60,458 nt of DNA, from the NCBI GenBank assembly GCA_007695055.1, contig REEM01000110.1, forward strand, positions 1-60,458, given 5' to 3'. The position numbers and the translations under genes were made by a program. Shown here in pieces: positions 1-8,301 of the stretch (position 1 is its first letter; every line of letters starts with the position of its first letter). Under the pieces are notes generated by a model. It worked only from the letters and a program-made list of their open reading frames with translations, was not told where the DNA came from and made no database searches. This DNA comes from Spirochaetaceae bacterium (GTDB taxonomy: Bacteria; Spirochaetota; Spirochaetia; DSM-27196; SLAA01).

Positions 1-157
1 CTGCGGCCTCGCCGACATAAGCTTTGAGCCGTTCCGCGTGGTCGCCCGGGCGAGTTGGAATGTAGACCCGGTACCCGGCCTTTAGAAGGCTTTGAACCAC
101 ACCCTCACCAATTCCACCCGAGCCTCCGGCCACAACCGCTACCTTGCTTTCCTTCAT
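1..157 (-). CDS. Short-chain dehydrogenase/reductase, N-terminal part (cut by window edge)
   Basis: Not in the ORF track because it runs off the left edge. The reverse strand reads MKESKVAVVAGGSGGIGEGV followed by VVQSLLKAGYRVYIPTR, the Rossmann opening of an SDR oxidoreductase with the glycine-rich NAD(P)-binding loop (here GGSGGIGEG in place of GASxGIG). An 'aggaggtgt' ribosome-binding site lies just upstream of the ATG at 155-157. It is divergent from znuA across about 160 bp. The substrate cannot be told from 52 residues. Confidence 0.8.
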   Translation of the reverse strand, partial: MKESKVAVVAGGSGGIGEGVVQSLLKAGYRVYIPTRPGDHAERLKAYVGEAA

Positions 158-241
158 ACAACACCTCCTGAGGTGATAAGCCTTATACAAATGGTAAGAC
201 TATTCGATGTAGTTGTACACCTCAATATAGCAGCTTAGTAG

Positions 242-270
242 TTGACGAGGTTATTACTTTGTAATACTCT
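242..270 (+). promoter_or_regulatory. znuA promoter with candidate Zur operator
   Basis: TTGACG (242-247) and TACTCT (265-270) are 17 bp apart. The spacer holds a perfect palindrome, TATTAC-TTT-GTAATA (252-266). Close relatives of this box occur at 2897-2913 and 21919-21941, each on a promoter of a zinc-type gene. Binding here would block RNA polymerase. The assignment to Zur is inference from the gene content. Confidence 0.6.
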
Positions 271-318
271 TGCGATGATTGGTTATATGCTTATATGCCC
301 AAATAAAAGGAGATCTTT

Positions 319-1209
319 ATGAAGAAAATTGTTTTTCTGGCATCGTTACTGCTCTTCAGCAGTATGCTTGTATTTGGCGCTGGGAGGAGCGAAGAACAAG
401 GCTCCACACCAGAGGCAAAGGTTGAGGCCGCCCAGGTTGGGGTTTTCGTTTCTATCCTTCCCCAGACCTACTTTGCCGAGCGAGTGGGTGGCGACAGGGT
501 GAATGTAGAGGTCATGGTGCCTCCGGGTCGCAGTCCGGGGAACTACGAGCCCACGCCGCAACAGGTAACGGCACTTGGCAATGCCGATCTTTTTTTCACA
601 ATCGGCGTCCCATTTGAGAACGCTTTCATTCCCACAATCAAAGCAAACGTACCAAACATCAGGGTCGTTGCAACTGATGCCGGTATTGAAAAACGGCTCT
701 TTGACAGAGACGGCGCCATGCGTCCCGACCCACATGTCTGGATGGACCCAATTCTAGTAAAAGAGCAGGCTGCGGTAATGCGGGACGCATTTATTGAAGC
801 TGATCCTGACTTTGAGAGCGCTTACAGAGAACGGTATGCTGCATTTGCCGCCGAGCTTGATGAGCTTGATGCCGAACTCCGTGAAGCTCTGGCACCCGTT
901 TCCGGTGGTTCTCTCTTCGTATACCATCCGGCATTCGGCTACTTTCTGGATCGCTACGATATTGAACAGGTTGCAATTGAGACAGCGGGCCGTGAGCCTT
1001 CGCCAGCCGAGCTTGAGGCGGTCATAGAGCGTGCCAAGAATGAAGGAGCCCGAGTTATCATTGCACAGCCGGAGTTTCCAAGAAATACCGCTCGCGCGGT
1101 AGCTGAGGCAATCAACGGATCGGTTGTTTCGGTGGCTCCACTCTCGCCTGACTATTCCAACAACATTCGTTCCATTGCTCAGCAGGTTCGGGAAGGGTTG
1201 TCAGAGTAG
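319..1209 (+). CDS. znuA: Zinc/manganese ABC transporter substrate-binding protein (ZnuA/TroA family)
   Basis: Exported metal-binding component of a cluster A-I ABC importer, delivering Zn2+ (or Mn2+) to ZnuB. The start follows 'aaaggag'. Residues 1-20 are a signal peptide ending VFGAGRSEE, in spirochaete style. Family signatures are present: DPHVWMDP (about residue 138) and YHPAFGYF (about 202), each giving a His ligand, and PDYSNN near the C-terminus. The usual first ligand in 'SPHxYEP' is replaced by Gly (SPGNYEP), and there is no His-rich loop. First gene of znuACB, under a candidate Zur box. The transporter class is certain; zinc rather than manganese is inferred from the neighbouring G3E GTPases. 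Confidence 0.9.
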   Translation: MKKIVFLASLLLFSSMLVFGAGRSEEQGSTPEAKVEAAQVGVFVSILPQTYFAERVGGDRVNVEVMVPPGRSPGNYEPTPQQVTALGNADLFFTIGVPFENAFIPTIKANVPNIRVVATDAGIEKRLFDRDGAMRPDPHVWMDPILVKEQAAVMRDAFIEADPDFESAYRERYAAFAAELDELDAELREALAPVSGGSLFVYHPAFGYFLDRYDIEQVAIETAGREPSPAELEAVIERAKNEGARVIIAQPEFPRNTARAVAEAINGSVVSVAPLSPDYSNNIRSIAQQVREGLSE

Positions 1210-1967
1210 TGGCTCAGAAGAGATTCCCAGTTGTAACCGCTCGGAACCTTAGTTTTGCGTACGACACCGCTGCGGTATTGCAGGGGGTGAACTTCACGGC
1301 GTATGCCGGGGAGATGATTGCGGTTATTGGTCCTAACGGCGGGGGCAAAAGCACCCTCATTAAGCTGATCTTGGGATTGATAGAACCAACCCAAGGAAGT
1401 TTGCATGTACTTGGGAAACGGCCTTCCGTCGCGCGGGGTGAGATTGGGTATGTGCCTCAGTACACGCACTTTGACACTCGCTTTCCCATTAGCGTGCGGG
1501 AGGTGGTGTTAACCGGTTGTACGCGCCCGGTATTTGGGAGACATACGAAAGCCGACAAAGCGGCCGCGGCGGGAGCCTTAGAGCGCGTTGGACTCAGTGA
1601 TCGTGCACTGGACTCCTTTGCAGAGCTTTCCGGTGGACAGCAGCAGCGCGTGCTCATTGCGCGCGCGCTGGTGTCCGACCCGAGTATTTTGCTTCTGGAT
1701 GAACCTACGGCAAACGTAGACGCATTCATGAGCGACCGATTCCTTGAGCTTGTGGTGAATCTGGCGACCGACCGAACAGTCTTCTTTGTCACCCATGATA
1801 CCGGGTATGTGTCGGAAGAGTCCGACCGTGTCTTTTGTATCAACCGGTCACTTGTCGAGCATCCGGTCGCGGCGCTTCGGCAAGACCTCGTTCACGCCAC
1901 CTACTCACAGCCGGTACGCAAGGTTCTTCATAATAAGCATATTGATACAACGCACATGACCTTATGA
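1209..1967 (+). CDS. znuC: Zinc ABC transporter ATP-binding protein
   Basis: Cytoplasmic ATPase of the importer, 252 residues. It has Walker A GPNGGGKST (about 42-50), ABC signature LSGGQQQR, Walker B ILLLDEPT and the switch His in FVTHD, all in normal order. The GTG start overlaps the znuA stop by one base (TAGTG), implying translational coupling. The following permease begins 8 bp downstream. Confidence 0.95.
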   Translation: MAQKRFPVVTARNLSFAYDTAAVLQGVNFTAYAGEMIAVIGPNGGGKSTLIKLILGLIEPTQGSLHVLGKRPSVARGEIGYVPQYTHFDTRFPISVREVVLTGCTRPVFGRHTKADKAAAAGALERVGLSDRALDSFAELSGGQQQRVLIARALVSDPSILLLDEPTANVDAFMSDRFLELVVNLATDRTVFFVTHDTGYVSEESDRVFCINRSLVEHPVAALRQDLVHATYSQPVRKVLHNKHIDTTHMTL

Positions 1968-1974
1968 GGTATAC

Positions 1975-2841
1975 ATGAACGCATTGACTGCTTTCTTTGC
2001 CGCACTCAACAACCCAAACGTGCCGTTCATTCGCTACGCTCTGTTCGCTGGGCTTATGTCGTCGACGGCATTCGGCATGGTTGGGGGCATTGTGGTGGTT
2101 CGCCGAATTAGCTATGTTGCTGGCGCCATAAGTCACGCTGCTCTTGCAGGTCTTGGAGCCTCGTTGTATTTTAGCGAGGTACACGCAGTCCACTGGCTCA
2201 CCCCAATGCTTGGCGCTGGCATTGTTGCGGTCCTATGTTCCTGGATTATCGCGTTGGTGACGCTGTACGCAGCCGAACGCGAGGACACAATCATTGGGGC
2301 AATCTGGGCTGTAGGTATGGCTACCGGGCTCATATTTATTGCCAAGACTCCAGGCTACGTAGATGCCATGAGTTACCTCTTTGGAAACATTCTTCTGGTC
2401 GGCCGCACGGAGCTGAGAATCATTGGCATGGCGAGTTTTGTGACGGCCCTAACCGTCATTCTGTTCTATCCGCAAATCCAGTCCCTATGCTTTGATGAAA
2501 CATACGCCGAGACGCGCGGGCAGCCCACTGCGTTTTTCACCCTGCTGTTGTATACGCTGTCGGCAGTAACCGTGGTACTCATGGTGTCGACGGTTGGAAT
2601 TGTAATGGTTATTGCTATGTTGACGCTGCCCGCAGCCACGGCCGGGCTGGTTGCTCGTCGTCTGCAAACAATGATGGTGCTGGCAATTGCACTGTGCGCG
2701 TTGGCCAACACCGCTGGCCTTGCTACCAGCTACTATCTCAACGTGCCAACAGGCCCTACTACCATCATTCTCAGTGGTGCTCTTTACCTTGTCACACTCG
2801 TACTTCGGACTGCTGCAAAGAGGCTTCGGCGCGGGATGTAG
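1975..2841 (+). CDS. znuB: Zinc ABC transporter permease (ABC-3 family)
   Basis: Inner-membrane channel of the ZnuABC importer, 288 residues with eight or nine hydrophobic segments. ABC-3 hallmarks include GGIVVVRRISYVAGAISHAALAGLG near residue 40 and an IVMVIAMLTLPAATA segment near 210. A 'gagg' precedes the ATG. Last gene of the znuACB operon; a new promoter with its own operator box lies in the 80-bp gap before the G3E gene. Confidence 0.93.
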   Translation: MNALTAFFAALNNPNVPFIRYALFAGLMSSTAFGMVGGIVVVRRISYVAGAISHAALAGLGASLYFSEVHAVHWLTPMLGAGIVAVLCSWIIALVTLYAAEREDTIIGAIWAVGMATGLIFIAKTPGYVDAMSYLFGNILLVGRTELRIIGMASFVTALTVILFYPQIQSLCFDETYAETRGQPTAFFTLLLYTLSAVTVVLMVSTVGIVMVIAMLTLPAATAGLVARRLQTMMVLAIALCALANTAGLATSYYLNVPTGPTTIILSGALYLVTLVLRTAAKRLRRGM

Positions 2842-2881
2842 GCCGTCATTGGCGCCGCACGTAGGCCCTGTCTATAAGCAC

Positions 2882-2913
2882 TTGCCGCCAGCTACAGTAA
2901 TACTTTATATTAC
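2882..2913 (+). promoter_or_regulatory. Promoter of the G3E GTPase gene with candidate Zur operator
   Basis: TTGCCG (2882-2887), an 18-bp spacer, then TATATT (2906-2911). A perfect palindrome GTAATA-N5-TATTAC (2897-2913) covers the -10. It shares AGTAATACTTTAT with the box at 21919-21941. This implies separate, metal-controlled transcription of the GTPase and WD40 genes in addition to read-through from znuACB. Confidence 0.6.
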
Positions 2914-2972
2914 CACTACTCATGACCGCTGGAGCCGAACGAGGCAAGCGGCGAATGCAGGAGGTTATTTTC

Positions 2973-4343
2973 ATGCCAATTGACATAAATGAAGATGGAC
3001 GCATACCGGTGACCGTGCTCACGGGGTTTCTTGGATCCGGCAAGACAACTTTGCTCAATAGAATACTTGCGGAAAAGCACGGGAAACGCATTGCGGTTAT
3101 AGAGAATGAGTTTGGTGAGATTGGCGTTGATCACGAGCTGGTCATTGGCGCCGACGAAGAGGTCTTTGAGATGAACAATGGCTGCATCTGTTGTACCGTG
3201 CGTGGTGATCTCATTCGAATTCTGGGAAAGCTCATGCGGCAACGTGATCGGTTTGACTATATATTAATTGAGACAACCGGTATGGCAGATCCAGGGCCGG
3301 TGATTCAGACATTCTTCATGGATGACGAGCTGCGCGATGCCTTCCGGGTTGATGCTTGCGTGACGGTAGTTGATGCCAAGCACCTTCCGCTGCATCTGGA
3401 CAAGCAAGAGGAAGCCCTTGAGCAGGTCGCATTTGCAGATGTCATTCTGCTGAACAAATGTGATCTGGTTTCGGAAACCGAGCTTGAAAGTCTTGAGGCA
3501 CGACTGAAGAGCATTAATGTGCGGACCAAGCTGTATCGGTCGACCAATGCCGAGGTTCCGCTTGACGCTATACTTGATGTCGGAGCCTTCAGTCTGGACG
3601 ACGTCTTGGATATTGATCCCAAGTTTCTGGAGCCAGAGTACCCTTTTGAATGGGCTGGAGTTCTGAACTTAGCTGCCGAGTCTTACACCGTTGAGCTCCG
3701 CTCGGGGCCGGATCCAAGCATGGACATGGCGTTGTTCAAGCTCAACGGAGCGCCGACGAGTGCTGAGGGTGTCGCCCCAAGTACCGAACGGGCAGTACGT
3801 TTGTTTGCGGAGGACTACCTCCCGCTCTTTGACGGCGCTACCTGTGTACCAGCTGAGCAACGATATCGACTTGAGACTCGCCAGCCTCAGCAGACATTCG
3901 TGCTTCAGGTAGAGAACCCAGGGCTCTATGCAATGTACACCGAGCATCATCCGAACGAGTTCAACATGAAAGTTCGCAGAAACTCCTCAGGCGCCATAGT
4001 CGCACCGGAAAGGGAGGCCGAGTTCAAACCGGATCACCAGCACGACGACGAGGTCACCTCGGTAGGGATCAACATTGCCGGAGACCTTGACGGCCCCAAA
4101 CTTGAAAGCTGGCTGGGTGCGTTGCTACGCATACAGGGCCCTGACATTTACCGCATGAAGGGTGTGCTTTCGCTCGCCGGTCAGGAGCGGCGCTTTGTGT
4201 TTCAGGGTGTCCACATGCTCTTTGACGGGAATCCCGGCAAGGAGTGGGGGCCGAACGAGGAGCGCAAAAACTCGCTGGTGTTTATTGGGCGCTATCTGGA
4301 CCGCGCAGAGCTTGAGCAAGGCTTCCGTCAATGTATCGCGTAG
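2973..4343 (+). CDS. G3E-family GTPase (COG0523/CobW-like), putative zinc chaperone
   Basis: COG0523 proteins are GTP-dependent metallochaperones, and many under Zur control deliver zinc under starvation. Motifs in order: Walker [10 protein letters not shown], the metal-binding GCICC motif (as [10 protein letters not shown]), [15 protein letters not shown], then a CobW C-terminal domain ending with [10 protein letters not shown] and a Cys-Ile-Ala terminus. An acidic HQHDDE stretch lies between. The ORF track opens at 2922, but the ATG at 2973 has an excellent 'aggagg' 8 bases upstream and leaves the usual short N-terminus before the P-loop, so I prefer it (456 residues). It overlaps the WD40 gene by 13 bp. 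A Zn role is inferred from the znu neighbours and the operator. Confidence 0.9.
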   Translation: MPIDINEDGRIPVTVLTGFLGSGKTTLLNRILAEKHGKRIAVIENEFGEIGVDHELVIGADEEVFEMNNGCICCTVRGDLIRILGKLMRQRDRFDYILIETTGMADPGPVIQTFFMDDELRDAFRVDACVTVVDAKHLPLHLDKQEEALEQVAFADVILLNKCDLVSETELESLEARLKSINVRTKLYRSTNAEVPLDAILDVGAFSLDDVLDIDPKFLEPEYPFEWAGVLNLAAESYTVELRSGPDPSMDMALFKLNGAPTSAEGVAPSTERAVRLFAEDYLPLFDGATCVPAEQRYRLETRQPQQTFVLQVENPGLYAMYTEHHPNEFNMKVRRNSSGAIVAPEREAEFKPDHQHDDEVTSVGINIAGDLDGPKLESWLGALLRIQGPDIYRMKGVLSLAGQERRFVFQGVHMLFDGNPGKEWGPNEERKNSLVFIGRYLDRAELEQGFRQCIA

Positions 4344-5407
4344 ATGCACGCCCGACCCGCATTGAACTGGAGCCTGCGCATGCCTTCTCGGTTGATGGAG
4401 AAGTTGTTGAGTTGGCGTGGGGGTACGAAGATCAGCAGGTATACGCTGCAACCGCCGACGGCGAACTGTGCCGCTACGACACTCAGTCGAAAAAGAAGGT
4501 TTGGCGTAACACCATGCACAGCGCTGGGGTGAGTTCGCTCTCACTCTCAGCCAATGGGGCCTTGTTAGCAAGCTGCGGGCTTGACGACCACCTCTATCTC
4601 TACAACGCGTGTACCGGCACCATTCTCCAGGACGAGCGCTTGCCAGCCTGGGGGGAACGAGCTCGGTTTTCACCGGACGGGGAGTACCTTGCTGTTGCGT
4701 GTGGGCGGCAGGTGCGTGTGTTCCGTTGCGGTGCTGGCTCGCTTGAGTTGAGTGATGTGTTTGACTCCCATGCAAGCACCGTGACCGACATCGCCTGGGA
4801 TCCGAGTTCTCAGCGCATAGCTGCAACCGCGTACGGGGCAGTGTCTGTCTGGCCCATTCAGGACCCAGCCAATGTGCGGCGCTTCGAGTGGAAGGGCTCA
4901 TCATTGTGCGTGGCCTGGAGTCCAGGAGCCCGATTCCTTGCAACCGGCGACCAGGATGCGACGGTCCATTTTTGGTTTGTTGAAAGTGGCACCGACCTGC
5001 AGATGTATGGATACGAAAACAAGGTGCGTGAACTGTCGTGGGACTGGTCGGGACGATACCTTGCGACCGGCGGGGGCAGAGTGGCCTGCATCTGGGACTG
5101 TGAAGGAAAGAAGGGGCCGGAAAACACCCGACCGCTTGAGCTTATGTACCATAGTGAGAAGGTGAGGGCTCTGCAGTTTGCGCACCACGACCGCATTGTA
5201 GCAACTGGGGATGGGCTTGGAATGCTTGCCATCTGGGATCCATTTGACGATATCGGACCTCGAGAATCTATAGAACCGGTAGACCGCAGAATGCTGCCGG
5301 ATGCAGTGAGCGTTCTTTCCTTTTCTCCCGCGGATCGCTACCTGGCTGTTGGCTGCGCCGACGGTACGGTCTTTCTGTATTTGTGCCATGGTCGGGGCAT
5401 ATGCTGA
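4331..5407 (+). CDS. WD40-repeat protein linked to the G3E GTPase
   Basis: 358 residues built of repeated 40-residue WD units (for example '[24 protein letters not shown]', '[25 protein letters not shown]', '[25 protein letters not shown]'), enough for one seven-bladed propeller. There is no signal peptide or membrane segment, so it is a cytoplasmic scaffold with no visible catalytic site. Its start lies inside the last codons of the GTPase gene in another frame, indicating coupled translation and probably a physical or functional partnership. The exact role is unknown. Confidence 0.88.
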   Translation: MYRVDARPTRIELEPAHAFSVDGEVVELAWGYEDQQVYAATADGELCRYDTQSKKKVWRNTMHSAGVSSLSLSANGALLASCGLDDHLYLYNACTGTILQDERLPAWGERARFSPDGEYLAVACGRQVRVFRCGAGSLELSDVFDSHASTVTDIAWDPSSQRIAATAYGAVSVWPIQDPANVRRFEWKGSSLCVAWSPGARFLATGDQDATVHFWFVESGTDLQMYGYENKVRELSWDWSGRYLATGGGRVACIWDCEGKKGPENTRPLELMYHSEKVRALQFAHHDRIVATGDGLGMLAIWDPFDDIGPRESIEPVDRRMLPDAVSVLSFSPADRYLAVGCADGTVFLYLCHGRGIC

Positions 5408-5567
5408 TGAGTACGGCCCTCTGCGTCTCTACGGGACCGATATTCTGTTCAACAACGCTGGAAGCACCATACGCAAACCCATCCATGAGCTCTCACTGGG
5501 CGCGTGGAACCAGGTTATCACAAACAATCTGACCAGCATGTCTCTTGTTACGCGCGAATCATATTGA
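5400..5567 (+). pseudogene. Short-chain dehydrogenase fragment
   Basis: An open frame here encodes TDILFNNAGSTIRKPIHELS followed by LGAWNQVITNNLTSM, which is the NNAG strand and following helix of a classical SDR (normally residues 80-125 of about 250). Nothing before or after in any frame continues the fold: the WD40 gene abuts on the left and a TA promoter on the right. It is therefore a stranded piece left by a deletion or insertion. It is not the missing part of the SDR at 1-157 in any way I can show. Confidence 0.75.
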
Positions 5568-5598
5568 ACACGTGGCCACGCGTGGCTATGTTTCATGT
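5564..5598 (+). promoter_or_regulatory. Antitoxin promoter with palindromic operator, leaderless arrangement
   Basis: TTGAAC (5564-5569), a 17-bp spacer, then TATGTT (5587-5592), which ends 6 bases before the ATG at 5599. The spacer consists of two overlapping perfect palindromes, CGTGGCCACG (5571-5580) and GCCACGCGTGGC (5575-5586), a natural autoregulation site for the TA pair. No Shine-Dalgarno sequence is present, so the mRNA probably begins at or next to the start codon. Confidence 0.6.
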
Positions 5599-5907
5599 AT
5601 GAAGACGAAAGCGGTCAAGACCAAGCAACTACGGGATAACTTAAGTAGCTATCTTCGCGAGGTTCGTGCAGGGGTGCGCATCCTAGTTCTGGATCGAGAC
5701 GAAGTTGTCGCGGAGCTCCACGAGCCGAGCGGGTTATACCCGGCACCGCTTTCGAGCATGGCGGAGGAGCTAGTGAGACAGGCCAAGCTTATTCCGGCAC
5801 GTGGAGAGGCGGTGGAGTGTCCGGAGAGCCCGGTCAAACTGCCTGCCGGTAGCGCTACTCGGTATTTGGACGCGGATAGAGATGAGCCTTATGGCGCTGT
5901 ACGTTGA
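5599..5907 (+). CDS. Antitoxin, Phd/YefM-like
   Basis: The ORF track starts at 5545, but the ATG at 5599 fits the promoter and the family: MKTKAVKTKQLRDNLSSYLREVRAGVRILVLDRDEVVAEL is a typical prevent-host-death N-terminus that dimerises and binds DNA. The C-terminal half (PVKLPAGSATRYLDADRDEP) would wrap the toxin. It overlaps the PIN toxin start by 17 bp. 102 residues; intact, although its partner is frameshifted. Confidence 0.8.
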   Translation: MKTKAVKTKQLRDNLSSYLREVRAGVRILVLDRDEVVAELHEPSGLYPAPLSSMAEELVRQAKLIPARGEAVECPESPVKLPAGSATRYLDADRDEPYGAVR

Positions 5908-6318
5908 CAGCTCGGCAATTCTCGCCTGGATTTTTGGCGAGGCTGCCGGTGAGCACGCACGCAAGGTCATGAACTCGGTGAGCCCCGTAGTCAGCTCTAC
6001 CTTGAGCGTGTTGGAGGTGGAACGTGCGGTGCGGCGAGCCCTCAGCGTAGGGCCATCACCGAAGCTGAGGCCGTTAAGCTTCAAGGTATGTTCCGTTCGG
6101 TCAGTCGTGGTTGGGAGTTTATGGAAATGACCCCTGAGATTCAGCGCCGCGCTGCTGAGTCGTTCCCGGTGGAGCCACTACGCAGCCTTGATGCGCTGCA
6201 TCTTGCGACGGCGCTGTCCTTTCTTGAGTTATACAGCGATCTTAGGGTTTTGAGTTTCGACACGCGAATCCTTGATAATCTTGGTGCTCTCGGGGTGCCT
6301 GACTCTGCCGGTGGTTGA
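5891..6318 (+). pseudogene. PIN-domain toxin (VapC-like), -1 frameshift
   Basis: Begins MALYVDSSAILAWIFGE and continues LSVLEVERAVRRALSVG in frame 2. Homology then moves to frame 1 at the GGG of 6050-6052, reading AITEAEAVKLQGMF through SLDALHLATAL and RVLSFDTRI. All four acidic PIN residues (D, E, D, D) are present once frames are joined, so the lesion is a single missing base in a G run. The uncorrected product stops at 6130. Possible explanations are inactivation, sequencing error or slippage at the G run. Confidence 0.82.
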
Positions 6319-6518
6319 GTGGCAGAGGTCTGGGTGGAACTCAACTGCTCAACGAGAGAGCAAACATACTTGATCGCTCGGCGCGCATAGTTCCGGATCG
6401 TGACTCACCCGAGCCGAGCTATCCTCAGTTTGTCTCTCGAGCCAAGGCGATATTAGGTGAGGTGAAGGGCGTGCCGGTTAGTGATCTCATTCAGGAAGAC
6501 CGCGGTGAGCGCGTGTGA
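6315..6518 (+). pseudogene. Antitoxin C-terminal fragment
   Basis: The ORF has no recognisable DNA-binding N-terminus, but its end, YPQFVSRAKAILGEVKGVPVSD followed by LIQEDRGERV, matches the toxin-wrapping tail of Phd-type antitoxins (RAKAI...G...LI.E.R). Its stop overlaps the GTG of the following PIN toxin as in an intact TA pair. I read it as an antitoxin whose 5' part was replaced by unrelated sequence after the frameshifted toxin gene. Confidence 0.6.
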
Positions 6519-6839
6519 ATGCCTGCCTGGACAGCAGTGTCCTGGTGAAGCTCTACTATCCGGAACCGGAGAGCGAGCGTGTTGAGCGCTGGATACATCT
6601 ACACAAAGCACAGCTTCTGTTTACATCTCTTCATGCCCAATTGGTCGCGGGTCTTTCTTGACGCCGAACGCATTGGTGAAACCCTTAGCAGGCGCTTGGG
6701 AACACGGTCGCTCGACATACTGCACATTGCTGTAGCGCGTGATTCGCCGGCCGATGTCTTTCTCACGAATGATGCTCGTCAGGGACACGCTGCGGAACAC
6801 TACGGGCTGCAGGTGGAGTTTCTTTCCGGACTGGACTGA
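6515..6839 (+). pseudogene. PIN-domain toxin relic with internal deletion
   Basis: From GTG 6515 the frame reads VNACLDSSVLVKLYYPEPES, a PIN N-terminus with its first Asp, to LLFTSLHAQLVAGLS and a stop. The C-terminal half resumes in another frame (VFLDAERIGETLSRRLGTRS, then DILHIAVA and FLTNDARQ). The middle alpha-helical section containing the conserved Glu is missing, so both a deletion and a frame change have occurred. The product cannot be active. Confidence 0.78.
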
Positions 6840-6905
6840 GCATATTCGGATTCTCTTTGTGGAAGCGCGAATCCGAGCGTACACCGTAATCCGCGAGTTC
6901 GGAGC

Positions 6906-8189
6906 TTAGGTGCCTATCTCGCGGGCCCGAATTGAGGCAATAGCGCCCGCCGCAACCAGAACCAGCACAATGAGTAGCAAGAAGGCGGGCCGGTAGCTTC
7001 CGGTGAGGTCAAAGACCGCGCCAGCTACGGTGGGGCCTAGAGAGCCCGCAAGCGTGCCCACAAAAATAGTTGTTCCGTAGAGCAGCCCGTGGACTCGGAT
7101 TCCAAACAGCTCCGCCACGAGCGGTGAGACACAGGTGAACATTCCCCCATGGGCAAATCCATAGATCACCGCAAAGAGGTACAGCAGCACAGGGCCAGCC
7201 GCAAATTGCAACAGCACAAAGGACGTCAGCATGATGGCATAGCAGTACAACAGTGCGAGTCGCCCCCCGATCCTGTCCACGAGGCTCCCCATGACCATGC
7301 GCCCAGCTATGCTAAAGCCGCCAATCACCGACAGAAGCCCAGCCGCGAATGCCCGCTCAATCCCAAGGTCGGTGGCGTGCGGTACCAGGTGCACTATGAT
7401 AATGGGGGTGCAGAACAGCACCGCACCCTGCGCAATGCCGAGTCTGAGGAACTCCGGGCGGCGCATCATGTCCCGTGCGCGCTGCGGAGGCGCCTCCGGG
7501 GCACGTTCATCTACCGCTGGGGGAGTTGGGGTCGATGCTTCCACGACGGCTGCTAAGTTCGGGAGTACGGCTGCATCCTGGTGGGGGACACCGGCGTCCT
7601 CGGGTGAGCGGTACATCCAGCGAGCTGCCAAGAAAACCAAGGGGCCGGTCACCGCGGCTATCCACAGGTAGGCGTTGCGCCATCCGAAGAGCGAGATAAG
7701 CACCGCCGCGGCTGCCGGTGCAATGACCTGCCCGGTGCCGGTACCGACCTTGACTATAGCCGACATCCGACCACGTCGCCGCTCAAACCAACGCGCTACC
7801 GCAGAGAGAGTTACTACATCGTGGCTGCCGAAGGCAAGCCCAACAAAAATAGGGTAGGCCACAAGCAGGTGCCACGGCATGGTCATGCGCGACATAATGA
7901 GAAACCCCAGCGTAATGGCAACACCAGCAGCACTGAGAATGCGGCGCGGGCCGGTGACATCTGTGAGCCGTCCAAACAGCATTGCAGTAAAGCCCATTAC
8001 AAGTGATGCAAGCGAAGGCGCCGCCGAGATTGCTGCCCGCGACCAGCCGAGCTCTGTATGCATGGCGTCAAAAAACACACCGTAGGTGAAAATGGCACCG
8101 ACAATGGTGCCCTGAATAACAAAGCCAGCGGCAACAATGGCATAGCCATGGTAATGTTTGCTAAGAAGGGTGACTGATTCTTTTCTCAT
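6906..8189 (-). CDS. Major facilitator superfamily transporter (OFA/monocarboxylate type)
   Basis: Twelve hydrophobic segments in 427 residues with a central charged loop. The opening GYAIVAAGFVIQGTIVGAIF and 'TYGVFF..M..ELGWSRA' are characteristic of the oxalate/formate or monocarboxylate antiporter group, and 'GRLTDVTGPRRI' is the MFS loop 2-3 motif. The ORF track extends to 8327, overlapping the divergent ATPase; the ATG at 8187-8189 gives a normal N-terminus 10 bases after a TATACT box. Substrate unknown, likely a small organic acid. Confidence 0.85.
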   Translation of the reverse strand: MRKESVTLLSKHYHGYAIVAAGFVIQGTIVGAIFTYGVFFDAMHTELGWSRAAISAAPSLASLVMGFTAMLFGRLTDVTGPRRILSAAGVAITLGFLIMSRMTMPWHLLVAYPIFVGLAFGSHDVVTLSAVARWFERRRGRMSAIVKVGTGTGQVIAPAAAAVLISLFGWRNAYLWIAAVTGPLVFLAARWMYRSPEDAGVPHQDAAVLPNLAAVVEASTPTPPAVDERAPEAPPQRARDMMRRPEFLRLGIAQGAVLFCTPIIIVHLVPHATDLGIERAFAAGLLSVIGGFSIAGRMVMGSLVDRIGGRLALLYCYAIMLTSFVLLQFAAGPVLLYLFAVIYGFAHGGMFTCVSPLVAELFGIRVHGLLYGTTIFVGTLAGSLGPTVAGAVFDLTGSYRPAFLLLIVLVLVAAGAIASIRAREIGT

Positions 8190-8301
8190 AGGTGGGCTTA
8201 GTATACAGATAACTTTCCAGGTGGGCACGCCGCGATAGCCAGAGTTTCCTTCTGTACCACGAGACAGTACACTACAAGCAACAAAAGGCGTTGAGGTTAC
8301 C

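Noticed and set aside
2922-2972. Upstream start of the first G3E GTPase from the ORF track
   Set aside because: ATG 2973 has an excellent Shine-Dalgarno site and the usual N-terminal length; the 17 extra residues have no homology look. Not excluded absolutely, because the promoter start falls near 2918.
4125-4943. 272-residue minus-strand ORF opposite the GTPase/WD40 junction
   Set aside because: Arg/His/Thr-rich shadow; both plus-strand genes have strong motifs.
1-5567. SDR start at 1-157 and SDR fragment at 5400-5567 as two parts of one split gene
   Set aside because: They are on opposite strands and cover different parts of the fold with no shared sequence; no evidence links them.
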